DNA of 64,000 nucleotides from Actinoplanes sandaracinus (GTDB taxonomy: Bacteria > Actinomycetota > Actinomycetes > Mycobacteriales > Micromonosporaceae). Where the stretch lies: positions 274,966 through 338,965 of the forward strand of contig NZ_JASCTH010000006.1 in assembly GCF_030009775.1 (NCBI RefSeq), given 5' to 3'. The notes beneath the pieces are model-generated. The model saw only the letters and a program-made list of their open reading frames with translations, did no database searches and was not told where the DNA came from. Of the stretch, positions 38,210 through 47,534 are shown piece after piece. Positions within the stretch are counted from its first letter, which is position 1. Every line of letters starts with the position of its first letter. The translations under genes were made by a program, and so were the position numbers.

Positions 38210-40165
38210 TCAGCGACCGCTGGGCCGCAGGATCAGCAGAACCACCCGCAGCACCAGGACCGAACTCAGGACGAGCAGGTTGTAACCGATCAGCTCGAAC
38301 AGGCTGACACTCCCGGTGGCCTGCGGCCCGCCGGGTATCGCCAGGAGGCCGACCGCCATCAGCCCGGTGGTGGCACCGAGGAAGGCCAGCAGCACCTGGT
38401 GCAACCACCCGCCGATGACCTTCTGGTCGCGGGTGTCCGAGAAGAGCCGCACCCCGATGCTGAGCCTGCCCTCCTCGACCGACCGGGTGATCCGGTCGAT
38501 GCGCCGCGGCATGCTCCGCACCATCGGCAGCAGACCGGCCAGCTCCACCAGCGCCCGGTCCCGCACCACCTTGGGTGACAGGTGTGGTCCCCAGCGCAGA
38601 TTCTCGTCGAGTTGGGACGCCGCAAAAGCCCGCGCCTCGACGATGATGTCGAATCCGGGGCTTAGCCGGGTGAGCGTGCCCTCCAGGGTGGCCAGCGCAC
38701 GGAACACCGCGGCGGCCTCCGGGGCCAGGCCGAGGTCGTGCTCGGCCACCAGCCGGAAGAGCTCGTTGAACATGGCCACGTCCGGGCTCATCCCCGGGCC
38801 CAGGTGCCGGGCCATGAAGGTGCCCAGCGACCGTTCCAGGTGCTGTTCGTCGACCGCTTCGGAACGCACCATCACATCGAGCAGGGCGTCGCAGAGCGCG
38901 GTCCGGTCGCCGCGCAACATGGCCAGCAGCAACTGCTGGATGGCGCCCCGCAGGTGGCTGTCGAGCCGGCCGACGATGCCGAAGTCGAGCAGGGTCAGCG
39001 ACCCGTCGGAGTGCAGCATGACGTTGCCCGGATGCAGATCGGCGTGGAACACGCCCTGCACCATGATCTGGCGCAGCATGCAGGACAGCAGAGTGCGGGC
39101 CAGCGCGGCCCGGTCCAGGCCGGTCGCGTCGATGGTGGCGTCGGCGACGGCCAGCGGGATGCCGTCCACCCACTCCATCACCAGCACGCTCGGGGTGCAC
39201 AGAGCCGCCCGGATGGCCGGGACCCGGACCGCGGGCACGCCCGGCCGGGCCGCACAGGCCGGGGCGATGGCGGCCATGTTGCGGCACTCCACCCGGAAGT
39301 CGAGCTCCTCGCGGACCGCCTCACCGAAGGCGTCGGCCAGGTCGCTCGCGCCGATCGACCGCCCCCAGGCCGTCCGCGACTGCGCCGCCGACGCCATCCG
39401 GACGATGATGTCGATGTCCTGCTCGACGACGACGCCGATGCCCGGCCGCTGCACCTTGACGGCGACCTGTTCACCGCTGGTGAGCCGGGCCCGGTGCACC
39501 TGGGCGATGCTGCCGGCGGCGATCGGTTCCGGGTCGAACTTGGTGAACACCGTCTCGGGCGGCGCGCCGAGCTGGGCGGTCAGCAGTAGGTGGACCTGCG
39601 GCCATTCGGCCGGGGCGACCTGGTGCTGCAGCGTGGCCAGCGCTTCGACGACGTGCTGCGGCAACAGGTCCCGGCGGGTGGCGACGATCTGGCCGAGCTT
39701 GACGAAGGTGGCACCACCCTCCTCGAGGGCGAGCCGCACCGACTCCGGCAAGGTGGGGTCCGTGCGCCGCTTGCGCAGCTGGCCGGGGGTGAGCCGGTGT
39801 CGCACGATCATGCGGACGATGGTGTGGTAGCGCCGGACCCGGGACACCCGCTGCCGGATCCGCAGCAGCCATCGGTGCGGCTGCGGGAGGGATCCGCTCG
39901 GCACCGCGCCCTCGGCGACTATCAGGAACACCATCGAGGCCAGCAGGGCGACCCCGATCTGGATGGTGGCGAACGCCGGTCCCCGCTCGGACCCGGCGGT
40001 AGCGGTGCCGAACACCACCCAGCCACCCAGGCCAGCCGTCCCGGACATGATCATCCTTATCTTGCCAACCCGCAGACCGAGCAGTCTGCGGGCCGCGACG
40101 GCGAGTCCGGCGGTCAGCACCACCGTGGTGAACACCACGACGAGAACCAGTCCGATGCTGTTCAT
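38210..40165 (-). CDS. UbiB/ABC1-family atypical kinase
   Basis: Protein of 651 residues with hydrophobic segments near residues 5-25, 40-60 and 70-90, an ABC1 kinase-like core, and two C-terminal membrane segments. Core motifs are the KxGQ signature FVKLGQIVATR near residue 153, the Ala-rich loop PIAAGSIAQVH near 213, catalytic FHADLHPGN near 370 and LLDFGIVG near 388. UbiB proteins support ubiquinone or other prenyl-lipid metabolism, probably through ATPase activity. Pairing with a UbiA-type gene fits that, although here UbiA is broken. No specific substrate can be given. Confidence 0.93.
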   Translation of the reverse strand: MNSIGLVLVVVFTTVVLTAGLAVAARRLLGLRVGKIRMIMSGTAGLGGWVVFGTATAGSERGPAFATIQIGVALLASMVFLIVAEGAVPSGSLPQPHRWLLRIRQRVSRVRRYHTIVRMIVRHRLTPGQLRKRRTDPTLPESVRLALEEGGATFVKLGQIVATRRDLLPQHVVEALATLQHQVAPAEWPQVHLLLTAQLGAPPETVFTKFDPEPIAAGSIAQVHRARLTSGEQVAVKVQRPGIGVVVEQDIDIIVRMASAAQSRTAWGRSIGASDLADAFGEAVREELDFRVECRNMAAIAPACAARPGVPAVRVPAIRAALCTPSVLVMEWVDGIPLAVADATIDATGLDRAALARTLLSCMLRQIMVQGVFHADLHPGNVMLHSDGSLTLLDFGIVGRLDSHLRGAIQQLLLAMLRGDRTALCDALLDVMVRSEAVDEQHLERSLGTFMARHLGPGMSPDVAMFNELFRLVAEHDLGLAPEAAAVFRALATLEGTLTRLSPGFDIIVEARAFAASQLDENLRWGPHLSPKVVRDRALVELAGLLPMVRSMPRRIDRITRSVEEGRLSIGVRLFSDTRDQKVIGGWLHQVLLAFLGATTGLMAVGLLAIPGGPQATGSVSLFELIGYNLLVLSSVLVLRVVLLILRPSGR

Positions 40166-40201
40166 GATCCCTCTTCCCGTACGCCGGAGGCCGAGCGGCT
40201 C

Positions 40202-40975
40202 TCAGGCGGCGGCGAGCAGCCGGACGTCGTTGCCGGTGAGCACCTGGCGCTGCAGGTTCTGCACCTCCGGCGTCGGGTCCAGGCCCAGCTCGGCGGAGAG
40301 CACCTGGCGCAGGTTGTGGTAGGCCTGCAGCGCCTCGGCCCGCCGCCCGCAGTGGTTCAGGGCGGAGATCAGCCGGGCGTGGAACCACTCGTTCATCGGG
40401 TGGGCGACGACCAGACCGCGCAGCTCGGCGATCAGCTCCCGCTGGTTGCCCAATCGGAAATCGGCCTCGATACGCAGCTCCAGCGCCCTCAGGTGCAGTT
40501 CTTCCAGGTGCGCTATGTCCGGGCTGGCTTCCAGGTCGAGGCAGATGTCGGCGAGAGGGCGGCCCCGCCACAGCGACAGCGCACCGGCCAGTTTCAGCGA
40601 CGCTTCCCCGGGCTTGTTCCGCTCCAGCAACGCGCGTCCCTCGGCGCACATCCGGGCGAAGACGATCGTGTCCAGCTGCCCGTCCTCGATCGTCAGGGTG
40701 TAACCGGTCGGCCGGGTGATCAGGAGCTGTTCCGAACCCGCGCTCTCCCGCTCGAACAGTGCCCGCAGCTGGTAGATGTAGGTTTGGGTGGTGGTGGCGG
40801 CGCTGCGCGGCGCCTGCCCGCGCCACAACCAGTCGAAGATCGATTCCTGGCTGACGGTGTGGTTGCTGCGCAGCAGCAGCAACGCCAGGACCGAGCGCAC
40901 CTTGGGTGCGGTCGGGGTGCACTCGACGCCATCGATTCGTACTTCGAGCCCGCCAAGAATGTTGAAGCTTAGCAT
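40202..40975 (-). CDS. SARP-family pathway activator (OmpR-type HTH plus BTAD)
   Basis: Transcription activator of 257 residues. Residues ~1-95 form an OmpR-type winged helix (GGLEVRIDG..., AATTTQTYIYQLRALFE) and residues ~100-250 the bacterial transcriptional activation domain (HLEELHLRALELRIEADFR, NEWFHARLISALNHCGRRAE). Members such as ActII-ORF4 and DnrI switch on antibiotic clusters by binding TCGAG-type heptamers at 11-bp intervals. Such repeats precede the KS operon, the sbnA-like operon and leuA, so this is the probable cluster activator. The start at ATG 40975 has GGACGG upstream. Confidence 0.95.
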   Translation of the reverse strand: MLSFNILGGLEVRIDGVECTPTAPKVRSVLALLLLRSNHTVSQESIFDWLWRGQAPRSAATTTQTYIYQLRALFERESAGSEQLLITRPTGYTLTIEDGQLDTIVFARMCAEGRALLERNKPGEASLKLAGALSLWRGRPLADICLDLEASPDIAHLEELHLRALELRIEADFRLGNQRELIAELRGLVVAHPMNEWFHARLISALNHCGRRAEALQAYHNLRQVLSAELGLDPTPEVQNLQRQVLTGNDVRLLAAA

Positions 40976-41091
40976 CGCTTGAACCGTCCCCGTTCGGTTT
41001 GTGATTTCACCAACGTCGATGACGTTGAACCGACGCTAAGCAGCAGGCAATGCGCGCGCGTCTACGTGCCGGTCACCGAAAGTCGTCGTGA

Positions 41092-41331
41092 TCATGGTGC
41101 TCGGTTAGAGCTTCTCGAAATGATGAAACCCACTAGAGCTCCAGCAAATCCTCCCAGTGTGAGCGCCGCTCCAACCATCATGAGGGCATAACATAAAAGC
41201 TGAAGAAAGCCGGCGCCGATGTTCGGGCCACCCCAATGGTCCGGGAACCACCCGCGGGCCCCGATATTTACGAGGGCACCCATCAAGCCTAAAGCCGTGA
41301 TACCCAGGCCAAGCTTTATGAGGAAACGCAC
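41092..41331 (-). CDS. Small membrane protein, hypothetical
   Basis: Protein of 79 residues from GTG 41331 with two hydrophobic segments near residues 5-25 and 40-70 and a short charged tail (SRSSNRAP). It is less GC-rich than the cluster genes, like the phospholipase gene upstream. I do not recognise a family. It may be co-transferred with the phospholipase gene. Confidence 0.55.
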   Translation of the reverse strand: MRFLIKLGLGITALGLMGALVNIGARGWFPDHWGGPNIGAGFLQLLCYALMMVGAALTLGGFAGALVGFIISRSSNRAP

Positions 41332-41606
41332 TGGAAACGCACCTTTCTCGCTCTAATGAGCTCGGACGTTTCCATGCAGCATACAACACGAGTCCACTTG
41401 GATATAGCCACAACCGTCAGCCGGCGTGCATTATGTCCATGCCATATTGCAATAGTGGCGCGTTCCCCGCAGCGAACTTGCAAGCCGGGGAACGCGCACA
41501 CTCCACGAATTACTCTCCTTATCTGACCTTATTTAAAACCGAGCATGTCCGCGACGCAGCCATAGCCGTTCCTCCGACCGCTGCCAGGAAGTCTTTGAAA
41601 GAGCGG

Positions 41607-42434
41607 TTAGCTCGGGTCGTTTCCAAATCTCTGCACTGCTTCGTAATAGGTTTTAGCCATGCGGTAGCAGAGTCTATTGAGGGTTGTCGCCACCCCAGGG
41701 ATATAGGTCATATCACAGGAAACTTCCAAATCGTTCTTAAATGTGTTGTCGCATGCTGCCTTGCGCTGCCCCGGCCTCTCGTAACACATGTCGTGCCGGG
41801 CGCATGAACCTCTGAAATCGACATTTCGCCACCGGTCGGGCGACCACGTGCAATAGTCATGCAATGATCCTCGAGAGGGATCGTAGACATAATTCGACGG
41901 GATTGAGATCCCTGCAAGAATTGACGGTTGGCCCGCAGGGGCTTTGGGATTAACGCGACCGATAGGTTCGAACCAAGCTATATTTACTGTGACGGGATAG
42001 GCGGTATCTGCGGGAAGCTCGATGGTCTGCACAAGGTCTTTTCCTACGATGCGGTAATCCGCCGGCAGGAGCCGTCCCTTTGCGTCCGCCGCATATGGCG
42101 CTTCATAAGCGCCTACCGCGTTGCCCCTGGAATCTTCCACCAAGACGTCGCTGGTGAAGGAGTCACCAGCCGCCGATTTCTTTAAGGGAACCAATCTGCC
42201 GCCCTCTGGCACGAGCGCCGCAAATTGGTACGATTTGGGGCCGCTGGCGTTCTCCAAGACAACCGATTCCGGACGACTTGGATCAGCCGCGGAAATTACA
42301 ACGGTTTGGTCTTCAGGCGGCGAGGCGAAGGCCATGGAAGAGGCCAGACTCAGGGACATAAGACCCCCTGCCGCGAGAACAGTCGCAATGGAGCGTAGGG
42401 GTGTGGACCAGCTTTTCACTCGGATCCTTTCCAT
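41607..42434 (-). CDS. Secreted prokaryotic phospholipase A2
   Basis: Secreted protein of 275 residues with a Sec signal peptide (basic start, hydrophobic core, AFA-SPP site near residue 37). The C-terminal ~110 residues are a prokaryotic phospholipase A2 domain: DYCTWSPD, the catalytic His-Asp in GSCARHDMCY, then four more cysteines for disulfides. It would hydrolyse the sn-2 ester of phospholipids outside the cell with Ca2+. Residues ~40-160 are a less conserved prodomain. Lower GC and different codon use from the neighbours suggest horizontal transfer. The start at ATG 42434 is chosen for the signal peptide. Confidence 0.9.
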   Translation of the reverse strand: MERIRVKSWSTPLRSIATVLAAGGLMSLSLASSMAFASPPEDQTVVISAADPSRPESVVLENASGPKSYQFAALVPEGGRLVPLKKSAAGDSFTSDVLVEDSRGNAVGAYEAPYAADAKGRLLPADYRIVGKDLVQTIELPADTAYPVTVNIAWFEPIGRVNPKAPAGQPSILAGISIPSNYVYDPSRGSLHDYCTWSPDRWRNVDFRGSCARHDMCYERPGQRKAACDNTFKNDLEVSCDMTYIPGVATTLNRLCYRMAKTYYEAVQRFGNDPS

Positions 42435-42881
42435 GATGGATTGGCCTCGACAAACCCGCCTTCGATACATCCCCTTCTGCGGTGAGGTGGGGTGCAGGCG
42501 GATTTCGGTACTGCTGCACCGCAGTGGCTGAGATGCTTACGCCAATCAATGTGAGGATCACGATACGACGTTGGCATTGAGAGATCTACCCCGAAGTTGA
42601 TGGTGCCATCCGCTCTTGACATTCCTATTGTGATCATCTAATAGGCGCTCTACGCTTGCTCGGGCAAAGACCAGTACTGATGTACAAAACGAGCGCGCCT
42701 GAAAGCCGGCGCCATATCGAGAATTACTCGGAAACGTGGCCATCATTACGCCAGCACGCCCGCCGCCTCCCAGCGGGTAGTCGACGCGCAGTGATTCCTG
42801 GCCTCAGTCAGCTGAGATCTACCATCTCGTTGGAATCTGGCCCAGATTCCGGGGAGCGACAACGCAGGGTGAGGTCGGGCA
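42435..42881. other. Gene-free, comparatively AT-rich spacer
   Basis: I see no convincing gene. The stretch holds a 9-1-9 perfect palindrome at 42832-42850 (GGAATCTGG, C, CCAGATTCC) close to the transposase remnant, possibly a former IS end. It also has a TTGACA-N17-TAATAG match at 42616-42644 with no gene downstream. Confidence 0.5.
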
Positions 42882-43357
42882 TCAGTTCGGTAGGAGGATC
42901 CGGTGGCGAAGCAGGTCCAGATTCGCCCGGCCGAACATCGATCTCTTCAACGCCTTCACCCTGTTGACTGCGCCTTCGCATGCCCCGGAGCTCCATGTAA
43001 GAACGGGGTCAGAGCCTGTTCGCGAGGTGCAAAGCGGCTCCAGTCCCAGGCAGTATTTCCAGTCGATACGGCTGCGGACCGCGTCGGCGGCTTGCCGATC
43101 GGTGAGGTTCTCCGCGAACTCCCAGCACCATGATCGTCACGAGCTGCCCCGGCCATGATCGTCACGAGCTGCCCCGGCGAGATACCGGGCCTGCCACGAG
43201 CGCCGAACGCGTCGCGGAACGCCTGATCAGCGAAGACCTCACCCAACGCGCCGCGAACCCGCAGGGCCAGCGTCGGTTTCCGGAACGCCGCCCTGGCCAC
43301 CGCTACGGTCTGCTCCGGGATCTCCGCAAACACCCGCGGACGCATCGACACCGCCAC
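42882..43357 (-). pseudogene. Chimeric transposase remnant (IS1182-type N-terminus, ISL3-type C-terminus)
   Basis: The N-terminal part (SMRPRVFAEIPEQTVAVARA, GEVFADQAFRDAFGARG) matches IS1182-type transposases. A 25-bp tandem duplication then shifts the frame, after which ENLTDRQAADAVRSRIDW and KYCLGLE resume the same family. About 15 codons later the frame reads WSSGACEGAVNRVKALKR and FGRANLDLLRHR, typical of the C-terminus of ISL3-type transposases. Two unrelated element relics have thus been fused by deletion. Nothing here could be active. Confidence 0.75.
43128..43177. repeat. 25-bp perfect tandem duplication
   Basis: Two adjacent copies of a 25-bp unit beginning CCATGATCGTCACGAG. Since 25 is not a multiple of 3, it frameshifts the transposase remnant. 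Removing one copy restores the family sequence GQLVTIMVLEFAENLTD. Confidence 0.9.
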
Positions 43358-43470
43358 TCACCTCACCCGAGGCGCTGCACCAACCAGGCCCCCGCGAGAC
43401 CAATCCTCACTGGACACCACTGCAACGTCCCGGACTGCAACCGGCGCGCCGCGAATTAGTGCGTCGTTCC

Positions 43471-43827
43471 TTAAATCCGGTACGTCATCTTCAGCCGGTA
43501 GACGCGTTTCGGTGGCGGTGGCCGTCCCCAGATCCAGGGTTTGTCCTTCGCGTTGAGCTGTGCGGTGGCCACCGCTGTCACGGTGTGGATGTCGGCGCTG
43601 CTGGCGAGTTCCTGGCCGGCGAGTCCTTGCCGGCGAAACATCCGCCACCATGGCTCTTGGAGGTTGAGCCAGCAGGCGTTCTTGGGAATGAACACCTGCC
43701 GGATCCGCGGGTGCTCGGTGAGCCATTCGCGGGTGGACACCGAGGTGTGTGAGGACAGATTGTCGGTGACCACGACGATGTCGCCGGCCGGGTTGCTCTG
43801 TTCCAGCAGGGTGAGAAAGTCCTGATA
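43471..43827 (-). pseudogene. IS630-family transposase A, C-terminal part
   Basis: Encodes the C-terminal catalytic half: second Asp in VVVTDNLSSHTS and the Glu in NACWLNLQEPWWRM, ending KRVYRLKMTYRI. It continues in frame from the N-terminal part once element B and one TA are removed, giving NGLCYQDFLTLLEQSNPAGD at the junction. Confidence 0.85.
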
Positions 43828-45025
43828 CCGAGTTTGAATGGTCAGGGTGAGTGATCAAGGCGGCTGCGGGTCCAACGCCAGGCCGGTCCCGGTGAGGAAC
43901 GCGTCGAGCAGGGCGGGCCGGTATTCCAGGCTCTTGAGCCGGCTGCGCACGATCGCGGCGAGCTGAGCGATGGTGCAGGGCGCCAGATTTCCGATGCCGC
44001 GCTTGAGGTGCGACCACACGTTCTCGGTCGGGTTCAGCCCGGGGGCGTAGCCGGGCAGCTGGACCACCATCAACCAGTCATGGGTGTCGACGAACGCGCG
44101 CATCGCGGCGCTGACGTGGTGGTTGAGGTTGTCCCACACGACGATGATCGGAGCACGCAGCTGGGTGTGGACCGCGCACAGCAGGAGCATGTAGTCGGCT
44201 TCGCCGAACCCTTTCGGCTCCTTCTTGCGGCCACGGTAGATGTGGATGCGGTAGAACAGCCGCGCGCGTAGGCCCGGCCGCACGGCCAGGACCGTGGCCA
44301 TCGACACCCGGCCGGAGCCCTTGCCGGTCACCGACACCACCCGGGCGTTCGGCCACGCTGTGACCAGGTCAGGGCCTTCGGCGGCCGCAGCCACTGGCCG
44401 GCCTCGTCCTCGAAACAGATCCACGCCCGCTGCTCGCGGGCCATCATCTGACCCGCGACCACGTCTCCTGCCGCCACTCAACGATCTTCTTCGCGTCACG
44501 TTCGGCGGCGCGGTGCACCGGCACCTGCGGGGACCAGCCGATCCGATGCAGCAGATAGGACGCCCCACGCTCGGTGTACCGCTGGTGGAACAGCCGAGCG
44601 ATCAACACGCTCACCCGGGCAAGGGTCCAGCGTTGATCCTTAATCCAGCCGTACGCGGCCGGTCCGGCATCGAGGGCGTCCTGCAATCGCTGCAACCGAA
44701 CCGGATCCAGCCGGCACTCGCTGCCGGCGGCGCTTTCGACGTCAGCCCGGCCCGGCCCCGAGCACGCCACTGCTTCTTCCACGCGTACGCCGACTTGGCC
44801 GAGACCCGCAGCCGCGCCGCGACCTGAGCAGCGGGCACGTTCTGCTCGAACAACTCCGCAGCCTGCATCCGAATCTCTTCCCGGCGTGCCCGTCCTCGCG
44901 CGTCCAGGCCGCCGCCATCGGCGTACCGCACCAATCCGGCATACGACCGGCCACACCACCAAGCCGCAGCGACACGCCGAAACGTCACCCGAACAGGTAG
45001 GACCCCCCTGACCTTTCAACCTCAG
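43828..45025 (-). mobile_element. IS630-family element B, nested in element A
   Basis: A 1198-bp element flanked by TA at 43826-43827 and 45026-45027. Its ends match as inverted repeats: CCGAGTTTGAATGGTCAGGG on the left and, on the complement of the right end, CTGAGGTTGAAAGGTCAGGG. Excision with one TA restores element A's reading frame exactly, which confirms the boundaries. It encodes a frameshifted transposase. Confidence 0.85.
43855..44988 (-). pseudogene. IS630-family transposase B, several frameshifts
   Basis: The N-terminal HTH (VRYADGGGLDARGRARREE, AAQVAARLRVSAKSAYAWKK) lies in one frame, the middle (DALDAGPAAYGWIKDQRWTL, RYTERGASYLLHRIGWSPQ) in another, and ICFEDEAGQW, VVWDNLNHH and LNPTENVWSHLK in further shifts. 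All three catalytic acidic residues (D, D, E) are present but not in one frame. The gene is degenerate as read, or this stretch contains sequencing errors. Confidence 0.8.
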
Positions 45026-45027
45026 TA

Positions 45028-45808
45028 GCAGAGGCCGTTGCGCCGATCGGCGCACATCGTGACCGCGTGGCCGTCGCGGATACGCAGCCCGCCGTAGACC
45101 CACGTCTTCTCCGGCTCCCGCCAGTAGGCGACTTCTTCCTTGACCCGGTTGCCGTCGGCGGTCCAGCCCGGCGCAGCCGGGTAGGCGCGCGGGATCAGCG
45201 GGCCGAGCTCGTCGACACAGACGACCGTGGTGTGCTCGGGCGCACTCGTGTAACGCTCGATGACGGCTGTTCTTTGGGACGAAGTCCTTGTCCTTGGACA
45301 CCGCCCACGAGCGGACCTGCCGCCACCGGGCTCCGTCGGCCAACAGGATCCGCCGCACCTGTGAACGACCAACCTGGATGCCTTGAGCGTTGGCGGTGGC
45401 GGTCAGCGCGTCCGGCGACCACACCGCCTCCGCCGACGTCTGATCGGCTTGCACCAGTGCTTCGGCGGCCGGGTCGTAGCGCAGCCAGCCCGGCGGCATG
45501 GTCTTCACCAGTGCCACGATCCTCGACCGTTCGGCCTCGCTCAGTCGGCGCGGCCGGCCGGGTCGTTGCCGGTCGCCGAGCCCGGTCAGGCCTTCGGCGT
45601 TGAACCGGTGGATCCATGAGCGCACCGTCCGCGCGTGGCATCCGACCTGCGTGGCCATCTGCGGTGGTGCGAGCCCGTCCCACGACGACGTGACAATCCG
45701 CGCCCGCATCACCCAATCCGCCGGCGCATGCCGCGCCCCGGCCAGCCTCTGCACTCGTGCCCGCTCGTCGTCGTCCACCGCGGGACGGGCAACGACCGGA
45801 GCAGACAC
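45028..45808 (-). pseudogene. IS630-family transposase A, N-terminal part with frameshift
   Basis: From GTG 45808: HTH region (APPQMATQVGCHARTVRSWI), linker (GLGDRQRPGRPRRLSEAE) and winged helix (VGRSQVRRILLADGARWRQ). A one-base shift near 45270-45278 follows KDKDFVPK; the next frame gives RTAVIERYTSAPEHTTVVC with the first catalytic Asp in CVDELGP. The frame then meets element B at NGLCY. Confidence 0.85.
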
Positions 45809-45903
45809 GACACACCCGCCTTTCAACGACGACCTGCACTACGTCAATCGTCATGTGAAGGCGGTTTTGATCGGTAGTCACCCATTTGAGGAACGTCGCA
45901 TTA

Positions 45904-46344
45904 GGCGACAGGGTCCCACAGGGTTCGCCCAGGGGCCCACGATCCTCCGGACCCGATCGACCAGATCAGCGAGTTGTCCCCGGTTCAGTCCCGTCATACG
46001 CTCGCACGGCGGCGGCTGACCCTCGATCATCTCCCACACAAAGCTGATCTGTCGGATCCCGGCCGCTGCGTTCAATAAGGACGCTCTCGGCCACCATCCG
46101 GCAATTTCAGATGTCACTCGCTGTGACATCGATCGGCACGACCATAGTTTTGAATAGCCCTGCTGGTCTCTGCCAGTATTGAACTCCGTTGTCCCGTCGA
46201 CGGGACAGGCCGAGCTATCCGAATCGCGTCCTGAGCCACGAACTCCAGCGCCGGGCTACATCGGCGGTACGGCAACCTTACGGACGTCGACGGTGCTCTC
46301 CGGCCAGCCCGCGCACTGTGAGCCCAGAATCCAATCTGGAAGTT
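45904..46344. other. Spacer with a possible IS5-type transposase relic and an 18-bp palindrome
   Basis: On the minus strand about 46000-45930 a short piece reads CERMTGLNRGQLADLVDRVR, like the start of IS5-type transposases, then is cut at the element A boundary. A perfect palindrome TGTCCCGTCGACGGGACA lies at 46190-46207, about 140 bp after the P450 stop, and could act as an operator or be part of a terminator. I see no complete gene. Confidence 0.45.
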
Positions 46345-47517
46345 TTAAGGCATCATCGGTAGTTCGCGGGGCCCTCGTCCTCGGAACCCGGGTCGGTATC
46401 GGATGGAGGGGCCGGTGGGGTGAAGCTGGGCGGTGGTTCGGACGACTGCGGTGATGGCTTGCTGTAGATGTAGCCGAGCCAGGGTGGCGCCGGGGCAGCC
46501 ATGGATGCCGTGGCCGAAGCTCAGGTGCGGGTTCGGGGTTCGCGTCAGGTCAAGGTCTGCGGGGTCGGTGAATGCCTCCGGGTCGCGGTTGGCGGCGGCC
46601 AGGGAGGCGACGATGGTGTCCCCTGCGGGAATGGTGACATCGCCGATGGGCAGGTCGGTGGTGGCGAAGCGGCGGAATGCCATGGGTTGGGCGGTATCGA
46701 ATCGCATCAGCTCATCCACGGCGGCCCGTGCGACGTCTCCGCTGGCGCGTAACTCGGCGAGGCCGGCAGGGTCGTGCCACAGGGCGATGACGGCGTTGCC
46801 GATTGCGTCGATGGAGGCTTCGTGCCATACGAAGAGTAGGTAGAACACCATCGAGACGAGCTCGTCGTGGCTCAACGTGCTCGTGGTGTCGTGGGCGTGG
46901 ACCAGCGTGGACACCAGGTCGTCGGCGGGGTCGACGCGTTTGGCGTCGATGAGTGCATGAGTGAGGCGGCGCATGGTCGCCAGGCTGTCGCGCGCGCGGG
47001 GTGCTGTGGTCGGCGTGGGGTCGATCAGAGCGGCGGACCAGGTCGAGAATTGCTCGCCGATGGTTGTGGGCAGGTTCAGCCAGGTGCGCGTCAGTTCGAC
47101 GGTCAGCGGACCCGCATAGCGGGTTACGAGGTCGAACGGTTCCCGTCGACGTAGGTATGGGGCCAGTAGTCGGGTGGCGGTGTCTCGTAGGTGAGGGCCC
47201 AGTGGCGCGATCCGGTCGGAGGTGAGCCCGGGGGCGATGCTTTGGCGGAGGCGGCCATGTGCGGGTGACTCGCTGTTGATGAGGTTGGTGCGCAGCTCGC
47301 GCGGTAGGGCGTAGCCGGTGAAGTCCCGTCCGTGAGAGTGCACCTCGCTGCCGGAAACGCGAGGGTCGGTCAGTGCGGCGCGGACGTCGCAGAAACGGGT
47401 CAGCAGCCACGCCGGTGTGCCGTCTGGCGTCTGTACTCGCTGGGCCGGGCTGGCTCGCATCCGCTGCCACAACAGGTAGGGGTCCGCGGTGAACTCGGCG
47501 TCCCACAGGCGCAACAT
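46345..47517 (-). CDS. Cytochrome P450
   Basis: Soluble class I-type bacterial P450 of 390 residues. The heme loop is FGHGIHGCPGATLAR with the axial Cys near residue 344, and the K-helix ExxR is DELMRF near 271. The I-helix, which normally reads AGxET, is VWHEAS near 230: the usual Ala-Gly is Val-Trp and Thr is Ser. This could alter oxygen activation or change the reaction. It is last in an operon with two MAB_1171c-type membrane proteins, an MpaB-type oxygenase, an ImmA peptidase and an XRE regulator. Its redox partners and substrate are unknown. Confidence 0.94.
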   Translation of the reverse strand: MLRLWDAEFTADPYLLWQRMRASPAQRVQTPDGTPAWLLTRFCDVRAALTDPRVSGSEVHSHGRDFTGYALPRELRTNLINSESPAHGRLRQSIAPGLTSDRIAPLGPHLRDTATRLLAPYLRRREPFDLVTRYAGPLTVELTRTWLNLPTTIGEQFSTWSAALIDPTPTTAPRARDSLATMRRLTHALIDAKRVDPADDLVSTLVHAHDTTSTLSHDELVSMVFYLLFVWHEASIDAIGNAVIALWHDPAGLAELRASGDVARAAVDELMRFDTAQPMAFRRFATTDLPIGDVTIPAGDTIVASLAAANRDPEAFTDPADLDLTRTPNPHLSFGHGIHGCPGATLARLHLQQAITAVVRTTAQLHPTGPSIRYRPGFRGRGPRELPMMP

Positions 47518-47534
47518 GCTCTCGACAGTAGACG

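Larger units (their letters stand above)
43459..45901 (-). mobile_element. IS630-family element A, interrupted by element B
   Basis: Terminal inverted repeats at 43459-43476 and 45884-45901 (outward ends after TA; about 20 bp with three mismatches counting the TA). They are flanked by TA at 43457-43458 and 45902-45903, the IS630-type target duplication. Without the nested element B and one TA the length is 1243 bp, normal for the family. The transposase is split by element B and also carries a frameshift near 45270-45278. Confidence 0.85.

Noticed and set aside
42616..42644. TTGACA-N17-TAATAG promoter on the plus strand
   Set aside because: The -10 matches poorly and no gene follows on that strand.
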